NCBI GenBank assembly: GCA_903917505.1
Contig: CAIXAY010000221.1
Span: 1-9,512 of the forward strand
DNA length: 9,512 nt
Origin: an uncultured beta proteobacterium
Lineage (GTDB): Bacteria > Pseudomonadota > Gammaproteobacteria > Burkholderiales > Rhodocyclaceae
Reading direction: 5' to 3'
The position numbers and the translations under genes are program-made. Below are positions 1 to 7,023 of the stretch, one piece after another. The notes beneath the pieces were generated by a model, which ran no database searches, was not told where the DNA came from, and saw nothing but the letters and a program-made list of their open reading frames with translations. Within the stretch, counting starts at the first letter, position 1; each line of letters begins with the position of its first letter.

Positions 1-392
1 CGGCGCGCATCAAGACGCTGCTCAGCCCCGAAGAATCGCTGCCGGCGCCGGGACAGGGCGCGCTCGGCATCGAGATCGTCGAGGCGCGCCGCGAGCTCGC
101 CGCCTGGCTGGCGCCGCTCAACGATAGCGAAACCGAGCACTGCACGCGCTGCGAGCGCGCTTTTTCGCGCGCCCTCGGCGGCAGTTGCCAGCTGCCGCTC
201 GGCGGCTACGCGCGGCTCGAAAACGGCGCGCTGCGGCTGCGCGGTTTTATCGCCACGGCCGACGGCCGGCAACGGGTCAGCGGCGAGTTGCGCGGCGCGC
301 CCGAGGACGACGAGGCGATCGGTCTGGCGCTCGCGCAGCAATTGCGGGCGCGCGGCGCCGACGCCATTCTGGCAGCGGCCGCCGCGCAATGA
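1..392 (+). CDS. hemC: Hydroxymethylbilane synthase (porphobilinogen deaminase), 3' part
   Basis: This is the C-terminal 129 residues of the enzyme that joins four porphobilinogens into hydroxymethylbilane in the cytoplasm. The gene starts outside the window, and the first whole codon is at base 3. The fragment shows the family motif [13 protein letters not shown] (fragment residues 12-24). It also shows [12 protein letters not shown], whose cysteine (TGC at 186-188) is the residue that covalently carries the dipyrromethane cofactor in this family. The tail, with [15 protein letters not shown] strands and a final helix, fits the normal third domain. The TGA stop overlaps the hemD start codon as ATGA, so the two genes are almost certainly cotranscribed and translationally coupled. 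No oddities are visible in the part present. Confidence 0.97.
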   Translation, partial: ARIKTLLSPEESLPAPGQGALGIEIVEARRELAAWLAPLNDSETEHCTRCERAFSRALGGSCQLPLGGYARLENGALRLRGFIATADGRQRVSGELRGAPEDDEAIGLALAQQLRARGADAILAAAAAQ

Positions 393-1168
393 GCCAAGCG
401 CTGCAGGGCCGGCGCATCCTGGTGACGCGGCCGGCCGCCCAAGCCGCGGCGCTGGCGCAGATGATCGCCGCGCAGGGCGGCGAGCCGATCTGTTTCGCGC
501 TGCTCGAAATCGCGCCGGCGGACGATCCGCAGCCTTTGCAGCAGGCCATCGCCCGGCTCGACGATTACGCCATGGCCGTCTTCATCAGCCCGAATGCGGT
601 GCTGTCCAGCGTCGCGCAGATTCTCGCGCAGCGGCGCTGGCCGCCGGCGCTGCGCGCCGTCGCCGTCGGTCCGGGAACGGCAGCCCAGCTCGCCGTCTGC
701 GGCATCGGCGAGGTCGTCGTTCCGGCCGCACGTTTCGATTCCGAGGCGCTGCTCGAAATGCCCGAATTGCAGCGCGCCGCCGTGCTCGGCAAGAAGATCC
801 TGATCCTGCGCGGCAACGGCGGCCGCGAAGAACTCGCCGCGACCCTGCGCCAGCGCGGCGCGCAAGTCGATGCCGTCACTTGTTACCGGCGCCTGCCGCC
901 CGCCGATGCCAAGGTCATCGCGTCGCTGCTGCGCAACAACGGTGTCGACGCGCTGACGATTTCGTCGAGCGAGGGTTTGCGCAACCTTCCGCCTTTGCTC
1001 GATACTGAGAGCCTGCGGCGCTTGCAGGGCAAACCGGTGTTCGTCGCGCACCAGCGCATCGCCGACACGGCCGTCAAGCTTGGCTGGCAGGAGGTCGTCG
1101 TGACCGGCCCGGCCGATGCCGGCGTCATCGAAGGGCTGTGCGCTTATAATTGGTTACACCATGAATGA
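389..1168 (+). CDS. hemD: Uroporphyrinogen-III synthase
   Basis: This 259-residue cytoplasmic enzyme cyclises hydroxymethylbilane and inverts ring D to give uroporphyrinogen III, directly after HemC. The ATG at 389 overlaps the hemC stop. It is preferred over an upstream in-frame ATG at 185, which lies inside hemC and would add about 68 Arg/Ala-rich residues unlike the family. Motifs seen are GRRILVTRP near residues 7-15, FISPNAV at 65-71, VGPGTAAQL near residue 93, [17 protein letters not shown], and [11 protein letters not shown] followed by [10 protein letters not shown] near the C-terminus. This is the usual order for the two-lobed fold. The length is typical. The last 8 bases overlap the start of hemX. 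Confidence 0.95.
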   Translation: MSQALQGRRILVTRPAAQAAALAQMIAAQGGEPICFALLEIAPADDPQPLQQAIARLDDYAMAVFISPNAVLSSVAQILAQRRWPPALRAVAVGPGTAAQLAVCGIGEVVVPAARFDSEALLEMPELQRAAVLGKKILILRGNGGREELAATLRQRGAQVDAVTCYRRLPPADAKVIASLLRNNGVDALTISSSEGLRNLPPLLDTESLRRLQGKPVFVAHQRIADTAVKLGWQEVVVTGPADAGVIEGLCAYNWLHHE

Positions 1169-2276
1169 TATCGTCGATCAGCCGTCGGCCGCTGCCGCTG
1201 CATCCCCCGCGTCACCGCCGTCTGGCGCGGCTGCTTCGCCGGCAGCCCAATCGCGCGCTTCGTGGCGCAGCGCCTGGAAAAATCCCTGGCTGATCGTGGC
1301 GCTGCTGGCGCTCGCGCTGGCCAGCTGGCAGTGGATCGAGACGCGCACCCGCCTGGCGCGCACCCAGCAGGAACTGGCGCGCCGGCTGGCCGACAGCGAC
1401 ACGGTGGCGCGCGAAAGCCGCGCCCTGGCCAGGCAGGCGCAGGAACAGCTGGCGGCGCTGCAGGGCAAACTCGGCGAACTCGAGGGCCGCTTCGCCGAAT
1501 CGAGGAGCCAGCAGGCGACGCTGGAAACCCTCTACCGCGATCTCGCGCGCAACCGCGACGAATGGTCGCTCGCCGAAGTCGAACAAAGCGTGACGCTGGC
1601 CGCGCAGCAACTGCAGCTGGCCGGCAACGTGCAAGGCGCGATGCTCGCCTTGCAGGCCGCCGACGCGCGTCTGGCCGGCAACAGCCGGCCGCAGTTCATC
1701 GGCCTGCGCAAGGTTCTGTTGCGCGACCTGGAGCGCTTGCGCGCCCTGCCGCAGATCGACCTGGCGGGAATGAATCTGCGCCTGGAAAGCGTGATTTCCG
1801 CCGTCGATACGCTGCCCTTCGCCGTCGATGCGCGGCCGCGCGATGAAAGCAGGGCCAGGCTTGCGGCCGCCGCGCCGGCGGCGTCGACCGACGTCGGCGC
1901 GCTGGCCTTCTGGCAACAACTGGCTGCGCAGTTCTGGGCCGAGCTGCGCAGCCTGGTGCGCATTCAGCGCTTCGACCGGGAAGAGCCGGCACTGCTGGCG
2001 CCGGGTCAGGCCTTCTTCCTGCGCGAAAACCTCAAGCTGCGTCTGCTCAATGCGCGCCTGGCGCTGCTTGCGCATGACCAGTGGACTTTCCGCACCGAGC
2101 TCAAGCAGGCGCAGGTCTGGGTCGATCGCTACTTCGACGGGCGCGAAAAAGCAGTGCAGGGGGCGCAGGTATCGCTCAAGCAGCTCGCCGCGGCCGAGAT
2201 CAACATCGAACTGCCCAACCTCAACGAGAGCCTCTCGGCGATCAAGAATTTCACGCCGGTCAAGGAGCGCCGGTGA
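1161..2276 (+). CDS. hemX: HemX, membrane-anchored coiled-coil protein of the heme operon
   Basis: This 371-residue protein resembles E. coli HemX, often mislabelled uroporphyrinogen-III C-methyltransferase. No SAM-methyltransferase motif is visible. The layout is an Ala/Pro/Ser-rich N-terminus (residues 1-35), one hydrophobic segment (about 42-58, NPWLIVALLALALASWQW), then a long Arg/Glu/Gln/Ala-rich heptad-like region (about 59-120) that should be a coiled coil, and a helical C-terminal domain. The expected topology is a single-pass inner-membrane anchor with most of the protein in the periplasm. Its molecular role is not firmly established. The start is the ATG at 1161, which overlaps hemD by 8 nt. 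There is no clear Shine-Dalgarno sequence, so initiation probably depends on coupling to hemD. An in-frame ATG at 1116 inside hemD is less likely. Confidence 0.92.
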   Translation: MNDIVDQPSAAAAASPASPPSGAAASPAAQSRASWRSAWKNPWLIVALLALALASWQWIETRTRLARTQQELARRLADSDTVARESRALARQAQEQLAALQGKLGELEGRFAESRSQQATLETLYRDLARNRDEWSLAEVEQSVTLAAQQLQLAGNVQGAMLALQAADARLAGNSRPQFIGLRKVLLRDLERLRALPQIDLAGMNLRLESVISAVDTLPFAVDARPRDESRARLAAAAPAASTDVGALAFWQQLAAQFWAELRSLVRIQRFDREEPALLAPGQAFFLRENLKLRLLNARLALLAHDQWTFRTELKQAQVWVDRYFDGREKAVQGAQVSLKQLAAAEINIELPNLNESLSAIKNFTPVKERR

Positions 2277-3469
2277 AAGGCCTGCTCTGGCCGCTGACGC
2301 TTTTTGCGCTGGCCACCGGCCTCGCGCTCGCCGCGCACTTCAATGACGGTTACATCCTGCTGGTGCTGCCGCCGTACCGCGCCGAGATCTCGCTCAACCT
2401 GGCCATCGTGCTCGCGCTCGCCGCGTTCGCGGTCGTCTACGCCCTGTTGCGCGGCGTGGCGCTGACGCTGGCCTTGCCGAAACGGGTGCGTGCCTTTCGC
2501 GAGCGCCGTCAGCGCGAACGCGTCGCCGACGATTTTTACAACGTCACGCGGCTCATTTTCGAAGGCCGCTACAGCCAGGCCATGAAGAAGGCCGCGGAAG
2601 CGCATGCTGCGGGCCATTCGCCGGCGCAGGCCGCACTGCTCGCGGCGCGTGCCGCGCAGCGCCTGCGCGAACCCGACAAGCAGCAGGAATGGCTCGCCCG
2701 CGCGGTGCAGGATGACCCGCGCATGCGGCCGGCCGGCCTGATGCTCGAAGCGGAAATGCAGATCGAGATGCGCCGTTTCGACGTCGCCGTCGACGCGCTG
2801 AAGCGCCACCAGGAATTGTCGGGCCGGCATATCGCGGCGCTGCGCCTGGAATTGCGCGCGCAGCAGGGCTGCGGCCACTGGGACGAGGTCGTGCGCATCG
2901 CGCGCCTGCTGGAAAAGCGCCAGGCGCTGCTGCCCGAACTCGCGCACGAGATCAAGTTCAAGGCGCATCGCGAGAACCTGCGCGCGCGCCGTTTCAGCCT
3001 CGCCGCCCTGCAGGCCTACCAGCAGGCGATGCCGGCGAACGAAGCCGATCCGCGCCTTTCGCGCGCCTACGCCGCGGCGCTGCTCGAACTCGGCGCGCAT
3101 GCCGAGGCGCAGCGCTTCATCGAGGCCGCGCTCGAGCGCGAATGGGATTCGCGCCTCGCCGGCCTGTACGGGTTGGCGCGCGGCGGCGACCTGGCGGCGC
3201 GCATCGCCAGCGCCGACCGCTGGCTGCCGCAGCACCGCGACGATCCGCAGCTCTTGCTCGCGCTCGGCCGCATGTGCCTCGAGCAACGGCTGTGGGGCAA
3301 GGCGCAGAGCTATCTCGAAGCGGCGCTGTCGCTTTCCGACCGGCGCGAAGTGCGGCTCGAACTTGCGCGCCTGTTCGAACTGACCGAACGCGGCGAAGAA
3401 GCGATGCCGCACTACCGCGCGGCGGCGGTGACAGAGGACAGAGGACAGAGGGCAGAGGACAGAATTTAG
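2273..3469 (+). CDS. hemY: HemY, TPR-containing inner-membrane protein of the heme operon
   Basis: This 398-residue protein is of the proteobacterial HemY type, which is unrelated to the Bacillus HemY protoporphyrinogen oxidase. The start is GTG at 2273, overlapping the hemX stop (GTGA) with AAGGAG five bases upstream. An ATG at 2081 in the same frame lies within hemX and gives no family-like sequence. Two hydrophobic segments (about residues 3-21 and 38-60) form the HemY N-terminal membrane domain. After it come Ala/Arg/Leu-rich helical hairpins resembling tetratricopeptide repeats up to about residue 380. HemY is linked to protoheme synthesis, with exact function unresolved. The last dozen codons (TEDRGQRAEDRI) are encoded by a 7-bp tandem repeat and look like a non-native extension that replaced the original C-terminus. 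Confidence 0.92.
   Translation: MKGLLWPLTLFALATGLALAAHFNDGYILLVLPPYRAEISLNLAIVLALAAFAVVYALLRGVALTLALPKRVRAFRERRQRERVADDFYNVTRLIFEGRYSQAMKKAAEAHAAGHSPAQAALLAARAAQRLREPDKQQEWLARAVQDDPRMRPAGLMLEAEMQIEMRRFDVAVDALKRHQELSGRHIAALRLELRAQQGCGHWDEVVRIARLLEKRQALLPELAHEIKFKAHRENLRARRFSLAALQAYQQAMPANEADPRLSRAYAAALLELGAHAEAQRFIEAALEREWDSRLAGLYGLARGGDLAARIASADRWLPQHRDDPQLLLALGRMCLEQRLWGKAQSYLEAALSLSDRREVRLELARLFELTERGEEAMPHYRAAAVTEDRGQRAEDRI
3431..3463 (+). repeat. 7-bp tandem repeat (ACAGAGG) at the hemY 3' end
   Basis: The sequence shows four head-to-tail copies of ACAGAGG, the fourth with one change (GCAGAGG), plus a partial fifth (ACAGA). Because 7 is not a multiple of 3, the repeat is read in shifting frames and gives the charged tail of HemY before the TAG at 3467-3469. 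A change in copy number would shift the hemY reading frame at its end. Repeats of this composition are often seen at gene ends in proteobacterial genomes; that comparison is from memory. Confidence 0.9.
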
Positions 3470-3470
3470 C

Positions 3471-3510
3471 GGCCGTCACACCGGCGAACGCCGCTGTCCA
3501 GTGTCCCGGC
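3471..3510. repeat. REP-like dispersed repeat remnant with hairpin between convergent genes
   Basis: Positions 3478-3486 pair with 3489-3497 (ACACCGGCG against CGCCGCTGT) to give a nine-position stem with one mismatch and a very short loop. Read on the - strand, the region translates as LDSGVRRCDG. It resembles the peptide that many proteobacterial repeats yield when falsely translated (LDSGVRR-D). The element fills almost the whole gap between hemY and the convergent regulator gene. It could end or stabilise transcripts from both sides, but no T-tract of an intrinsic terminator follows on either strand. Assignment as a dispersed repeat rests on resemblance only. Confidence 0.55.
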
Positions 3511-3515
3511 CCGGC

Positions 3516-4193
3516 TCAGAAACCGCGATCGCTGAACGGCATCACGAGCTTTTCGACGAGGTGGATGAGGTCGTCGCGCACGCGCGCCAGGTGCTCGCGC
3601 ATCTGCTTTTCCGCTTTCTTCGCATCGCCGGCGATGACGCTGCGCGTGAACGCTTCGTGTTCGGCGAGCGAAGTCGTGGTGCGGCCTTGCAGCGCGACAT
3701 AGCCCAGGCGCAGGCGGTGCCACTGGTCGTTCAGGTTCTTGACGATCTGTTCGGCGCGTTCGTTGTTGGCCATCAGGAACAGCGTGTTGTGCAGGTGGAT
3801 GTCGGTCTGCAGCCAGAGGTCGGCGTCGTTGGCCTCGACGCTCGCTTGCATGTCGGCGAGCGCATTGCCGAGGTCCTTGCGCAGGCCCTTGTCGGCGCAC
3901 GCCGCCGCCTTGCCGACCAGCATCCCTTCGATGGCGATCTTCAGTTCGAAAATGTCGCGAATGTCTTCGAGGTCGAGCATGTAGACGCGCCAGCCCTTGC
4001 GCGCCTCATTGACCAGCAGGCCCTCCTTTTCCAGTCGCTGAAACGCTTCGCGCACCGGCGTGCGGCTGATCTTCAGCTGTTCGGTGATATGCGCGTCGGT
4101 GATGTATTCGCCGGGCTTGAAACCGAGATTGATGATTTGCTCGCGCACGTAGTCGTACGCCTGCTGTTGGTAGGTGGCGAGTTCGTTGCCCAT
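3516..4193 (-). CDS. GntR family transcriptional regulator, FadR/FCD subfamily
   Basis: This 225-residue cytoplasmic DNA-binding protein has an N-terminal winged helix-turn-helix (about residues 8-72). Its recognition region, ISRTPVREAFQRLEKEGLL (42-60), is the GntR hallmark. An all-helical FCD effector domain (about 78-218) follows. The expected metal/ligand site residues are visible: Asp131 and His135 (D-x3-H in TDIHLH), His179 (EHEAF) and His201 (REHL). The domain probably binds a carboxylate or sugar-acid ligand through a metal ion. The start is chosen at 4193 because GGAGG (4205-4201) lies 7 bases upstream; a start at 4235 would add 14 residues without support. It is divergent from the transketolase operon, so it is the likely local regulator, with the palindrome at 4281-4296 as candidate operator. 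No convincing promoter of its own was found in the spacer. Confidence 0.95.
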   Translation of the reverse strand: MGNELATYQQQAYDYVREQIINLGFKPGEYITDAHITEQLKISRTPVREAFQRLEKEGLLVNEARKGWRVYMLDLEDIRDIFELKIAIEGMLVGKAAACADKGLRKDLGNALADMQASVEANDADLWLQTDIHLHNTLFLMANNERAEQIVKNLNDQWHRLRLGYVALQGRTTTSLAEHEAFTRSVIAGDAKKAEKQMREHLARVRDDLIHLVEKLVMPFSDRGF

Positions 4194-4200
4194 GATTGAT

Positions 4201-4205
4201 CCTCC
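4201..4205 (-). promoter_or_regulatory. Ribosome binding site deciding the regulator start
   Basis: CCTCC on the + strand reads GGAGG on the - strand, seven bases before the ATG at 4193. This favours the 225-residue product over the longer ORF beginning at 4235. Confidence 0.85.
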
Positions 4206-4275
4206 GGAAACTGTCTTGCGAGCCAATGGTAGCATGCCTTTAAGAAAAATATTCTGTTTTTAGTATTCTAAACTG

Positions 4276-4304
4276 TTGACTTTCAATATATTGAAACGGA
4301 TAAT
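4276..4304 (+). promoter_or_regulatory. Sigma70-like promoter of the transketolase/ABC operon
   Basis: A -35 hexamer TTGACT (4276-4281) and a -10 hexamer GATAAT (4299-4304) each match the consensus at 5 of 6 positions and are separated by exactly 17 bp. They lie in a strongly AT-rich 166-bp spacer within an otherwise GC-rich window. Transcription would start near 4311, leaving a leader of about 49 nt before the ATG at 4360, which is preceded by GAGGA (4351-4355). This assignment is by inspection only. Confidence 0.75.
4281..4296. promoter_or_regulatory. Candidate operator: perfect 16-bp palindrome in the promoter spacer
   Basis: TTTCAATATATTGAAA equals its own reverse complement, with 8-bp half-sites and no spacer. 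It overlaps the last base of the -35 element and fills most of the gap to the -10 element, so a dimer bound here should block RNA polymerase. FCD-type GntR proteins bind short AT-rich palindromes as dimers, and the regulator gene is adjacent and divergent, making it the prime candidate. A shorter inverted repeat, TTTAG-4-CTAAA (4259-4272), lies just upstream and could be a weaker second site. Confidence 0.65.
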
Positions 4305-4359
4305 TACAAATATTCAACAGACGTAGCATAAAATATTTAAGCTGCCCAGCGAGGACTCT

Positions 4360-5268
4360 ATGCATCTACCGCCCGAAAAATTGCGCGAGCTCGACGAAAT
4401 GGCCTACCAGATCCGCCGGCTCAGCCTGGAAATGATCACCTACGGAAAGTGGGACCACCTCGGCGGCGCTTTCTCGATGGCCGAGTTTCTTTCCGTCCTC
4501 TACTTTCAGGCGATGTCGGTGAAACCCGATCAGCCGCAATGGGACGGCCGGGACCGTCTGGTGCTGTCGAAGGCGCATGGTTCGCCGGCCCTGTACGCGG
4601 CACTCGCGCTGCGCGGCTTCTATCCGCTCGAACAGGTCTACAGTTATTGCGAGCTCGGCGGTTTCGAAGGGCATACCGACATGGCGCGCACGCCGGGACT
4701 CGAGTCCTCGGGCGGCCCGCTCGGCATGGGGCTGTCGGTCGCCGTCGGCATGGCCCTGGCGATGCGCTTCAAGGAGAACGCGCGCGGCCGCGTCTATTGC
4801 ATCCTCGGCGACGGCGAGAGCAACGAGGGCAACGTCTGGGAGGCGGCGATGTCGGCCGCCCACTACCACCTCGACAACCTGATCGCCGTCGTCGATTACA
4901 ACAAGGTCATGGCCAAGGGTTTCGTCTGGGACGAAATGGCCATCGAACCTTTCGCCGACAAGTGGCGCGCCTTCGGCTGGGACGTCATCGAGGTCGACGG
5001 GCACGACATCGAAGCCCTGGTCGACAGCTTCCATCGCGCGCGCTGGGTGATGCCGCGCGGCAAGCCGATCGTCGTCATCGCGCATACGGTCAAGGGCAAG
5101 GGCGTCGAGACGGCCGAATTCAACTCCAAGTGGCATACGCATGCCCCCGACGCGGCAACAGCGGATGCCATGCTCAAGGAACTGGCGCGCAACTGCCAGC
5201 GCCCCGAGCAGGGTTACAGCAAGCTCGGCGAAGAGGCCGTCAAGGAGGAATTTTATGGTGGAGAATAA
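4360..5268 (+). CDS. Transketolase, N-terminal (TPP-binding) subunit
   Basis: This 302-residue subunit corresponds to the pyrophosphate-binding half of transketolase, which transfers two-carbon ketol units with thiamine diphosphate and Mg2+. The segment LVLSKAHGSPALYAALALRG carries the conserved His73. GHTDMARTPGLESSGGPLGMGLS matches the substrate/TPP loop. GDGESNEGNVWEA starts the TPP/Mg motif (Gly150-Asp151-Gly152), which ends at Asn181 in VVDYNK. The domain ends after VIAHTVKGKGV, as in split enzymes, and its partner is encoded immediately downstream with a 14-nt overlap. As first gene of the operon it follows the promoter at 4276-4304. Split transketolases of this kind often sit in catabolic operons rather than serving the housekeeping pentose phosphate pathway; that role is inferred from the transporter and regulator around it. 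Confidence 0.95.
   Translation: MHLPPEKLRELDEMAYQIRRLSLEMITYGKWDHLGGAFSMAEFLSVLYFQAMSVKPDQPQWDGRDRLVLSKAHGSPALYAALALRGFYPLEQVYSYCELGGFEGHTDMARTPGLESSGGPLGMGLSVAVGMALAMRFKENARGRVYCILGDGESNEGNVWEAAMSAAHYHLDNLIAVVDYNKVMAKGFVWDEMAIEPFADKWRAFGWDVIEVDGHDIEALVDSFHRARWVMPRGKPIVVIAHTVKGKGVETAEFNSKWHTHAPDAATADAMLKELARNCQRPEQGYSKLGEEAVKEEFYGGE
5242..5248 (+). promoter_or_regulatory. Strong ribosome binding site deciding the transketolase C-subunit start
   Basis: AAGGAGG lies inside the end of the upstream subunit gene, six bases before the ATG at 5255. It selects that ATG over the in-frame ATG at 5270, which has no comparable site and lies beyond the upstream stop. A strong site plus overlap suggests equal, coupled production of the two subunits. 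Confidence 0.85.
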
Positions 5269-6223
5269 GATGAGCACAGCGATCGAGATGCGTGATGCCT
5301 TTGGCGCGACGCTCGTCGAACTGGGTCGGCAGTATCCGCAGATGATCACGCTCGACGCCGATCTGCACACCTCGTCGAAAGCGACGATGTTCAAGAAAGC
5401 CTATCCGGACCGTTTCGTCCAGGTCGGCATCGCCGAGCAGAACCTGTTCGGCATTTCGGCGGGGCTGGCCTTGAGCGGCTTCATGCCTTTCCCATCGACC
5501 TTCGCCGTCTTCGCGACGCGGCGCGCGCTCGACCAGATCGCCATTTCGATCTGCTTCCCGAACCTCAACGTCAAGATCCCCGGTTCCTACGTCGGCCTGC
5601 CGACCAGCCGCGCCGGCGCTTCGCACAACTGCATCGAGGACATCGCGGTGATGCGCGCGCTGCCCAATATGCGCGTCGCCGATCCGGCCGACGGCGCCGA
5701 CCTGTGCGCGATCATGCGCGCCGCGGCGGCGGTACAGGGGCCGGTTTACTTCCGCATCGCGCGCCTGGCGATGCCGCCGATTTTCGGCGCCGACCACAAG
5801 TTCGAATGGGGCAAGGGCGAACTCTTGCGCGAAGGCCGCGACGTCACGCTGTTCGGCACCGGCATCATGACCACCTTCTGTCTTAACGCCGCCGACCTGC
5901 TCGCCGCCGAGGGGATCTCGGCCGAGGTCGTGCACCTCGCCTCGATCAAGCCGATCGACCGCGAACTGATCGCCGCCAGCGCGGCGCGCACCGGTTGCGC
6001 GGTGACCGCCGAGAACGCGACGATCAACGGCGGCTTCGGCGCGGCGGTGCTCGAAGTGCTCGGCGAAGAATGCCCGGTGCCGCTGCAGCGCATCGGCGTG
6101 CGCGACCGCTGGGTCGATAGCGGCGGCATCAAGGAGCTGTTCACCCATCACGGCATGCAGCCCGAGGACATCGCAGCGGCGGCGAAGACGGCGATCCGCA
6201 GCAAGCGCGGAGGACGGCAATGA
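5255..6223 (+). CDS. Transketolase, C-terminal (pyrimidine-binding) subunit
   Basis: This 322-residue partner completes a heteromeric transketolase. The Pyr domain (about residues 7-170) contains FVQVGIAEQNLFG, where Glu61 is the family glutamate that activates the TPP aminopyrimidine. SHNCIEDIAVMRALPNM aligns with the THQ-region substrate loop. The C-terminal transketolase domain (about 190-310) shows VTLFGTGIMTTFCLNAADLLAAEGI, VVHLASIKPIDRE, AVTAENATINGGFGAAV and a final GVRDRWVDSG. The loop normally reading close to GEDGPTHQ is here PTSRAGASHN: the acidic pair is missing and about two residues are added, which may reflect a non-standard acceptor or donor. It overlaps the upstream gene by 14 nt and the downstream gene by ATGA. 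The start at 5255 is supported by AAGGAGG. Confidence 0.95.
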   Translation: MVENKMSTAIEMRDAFGATLVELGRQYPQMITLDADLHTSSKATMFKKAYPDRFVQVGIAEQNLFGISAGLALSGFMPFPSTFAVFATRRALDQIAISICFPNLNVKIPGSYVGLPTSRAGASHNCIEDIAVMRALPNMRVADPADGADLCAIMRAAAAVQGPVYFRIARLAMPPIFGADHKFEWGKGELLREGRDVTLFGTGIMTTFCLNAADLLAAEGISAEVVHLASIKPIDRELIAASAARTGCAVTAENATINGGFGAAVLEVLGEECPVPLQRIGVRDRWVDSGGIKELFTHHGMQPEDIAAAAKTAIRSKRGGRQ

Positions 6224-7023
6224 GCCTGCCGCACGCACCGATCGCCTGGTTCACCGACACCCTGCGCCTGACCGGCGTCGCCCACACCGATCCCGAAACG
6301 GCGGGCGACCCGGCTTTCATCGGCAAGCGCCTCGGCCTCCTCAACGGCTCGTCGTGGGTGACGCCGTGGGCCAATTACTTCGGCCGGTTGTTCGTTCCCG
6401 GCGCGCACCTGATCAACGTCGGCAACGAGGCGGTGCAGATCAATTTCATGGAAGCGCATCAGCGCGGCCTGCCGACGCCGCCGCAATCGAACATCGACGC
6501 TTTCGTGCGCTACGCGCGCGACCTCGCCGAACTCGGCCACGTCGATGTGATCCTGATCACCTGCTCGACGATGAACCGCTCGTTTCCGGCCGTCGTCGAG
6601 GCGATGCGGCCTTACGCGATTCCGGTCATCCAGATCGACCGGCCGATGATGGAGGCCGCGGTCAGGCACGGCGGCAAGACCCTCGTGATCGCCACGCACG
6701 GGCCGACGGTGGCGAGCACGCAGACCCTGCTGCGCGAAACCGCCGATGAATTGCAGACGACCATCGCTTTCGCCGGCGCGACCGTCGAAGCGGCCTGGCA
6801 CCGGCTTGCCGCGGGCGATGTGCAGGGCCACAACGAGATCCTCGCGCAGGTGATCCGCGAGCACCGGCAGGCCGAGAAAATCGATTCGGTGGTGCTGGCG
6901 CAACTCTCGATGACCGTTTTCCTGCTGACTTACCCTGACCCACGGCGCGAATTCGGGATTCCGGTCTTTACCAGCGGGCAGTGCGGTTTCGAGCGCGTCG
7001 CCGAGGTCCTCAAAAATGGCTGA
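6220..7023 (+). CDS. Asp/Glu/hydantoin racemase superfamily protein
   Basis: This 267-residue cytoplasmic protein resembles the Asp/Glu racemase fold. A Rossmann-like N-terminal half ends in [19 protein letters not shown], with Cys115 at the position of the first catalytic cysteine. A second half contains [19 protein letters not shown] (phosphate/carboxylate-loop-like) and [14 protein letters not shown]. In two-cysteine racemases the last motif would hold GCT. Here it is AQLS (227-230), so the usual second cysteine is absent. Cys255 lies later and probably does not substitute. The protein may therefore be an isomerase, decarboxylase or lyase acting on a 2-substituted acid or sugar derivative rather than a true racemase. 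GGAGG six bases before the ATG supports the start. It overlaps both neighbours by a few bases, so it belongs to the same catabolic operon. Confidence 0.8.
   Translation: MSLPHAPIAWFTDTLRLTGVAHTDPETAGDPAFIGKRLGLLNGSSWVTPWANYFGRLFVPGAHLINVGNEAVQINFMEAHQRGLPTPPQSNIDAFVRYARDLAELGHVDVILITCSTMNRSFPAVVEAMRPYAIPVIQIDRPMMEAAVRHGGKTLVIATHGPTVASTQTLLRETADELQTTIAFAGATVEAAWHRLAAGDVQGHNEILAQVIREHRQAEKIDSVVLAQLSMTVFLLTYPDPRREFGIPVFTSGQCGFERVAEVLKNG

Noticed and set aside
1145..1150. Perfect TATAAT just upstream of hemX
   Set aside because: No acceptable -35 element lies 16-18 bp upstream; the sequence there is GC-rich hemD coding DNA, and the genes overlap as an operon.
2129..3412. 427-codon open frame antisense to hemY
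   Set aside because: Composition is typical of an antisense shadow and the + strand hemY has the expected membrane segments and TPR-like repeats.
3466..3900. 144-codon - strand open frame overlapping the regulator gene's 3' half
   Set aside because: It is out of frame with the GntR gene; its only recognisable part (LDSGVRRCDG) is a false translation of the repeat element.
4273..4320. Inverted pair CTGTTGA (4273-4279) and TCAACAG (4314-4320) flanking the promoter
   Set aside because: Seven-base arms 34 bp apart are expected by chance about once in a region this size, and the pair is not centred on the 16-bp palindrome.
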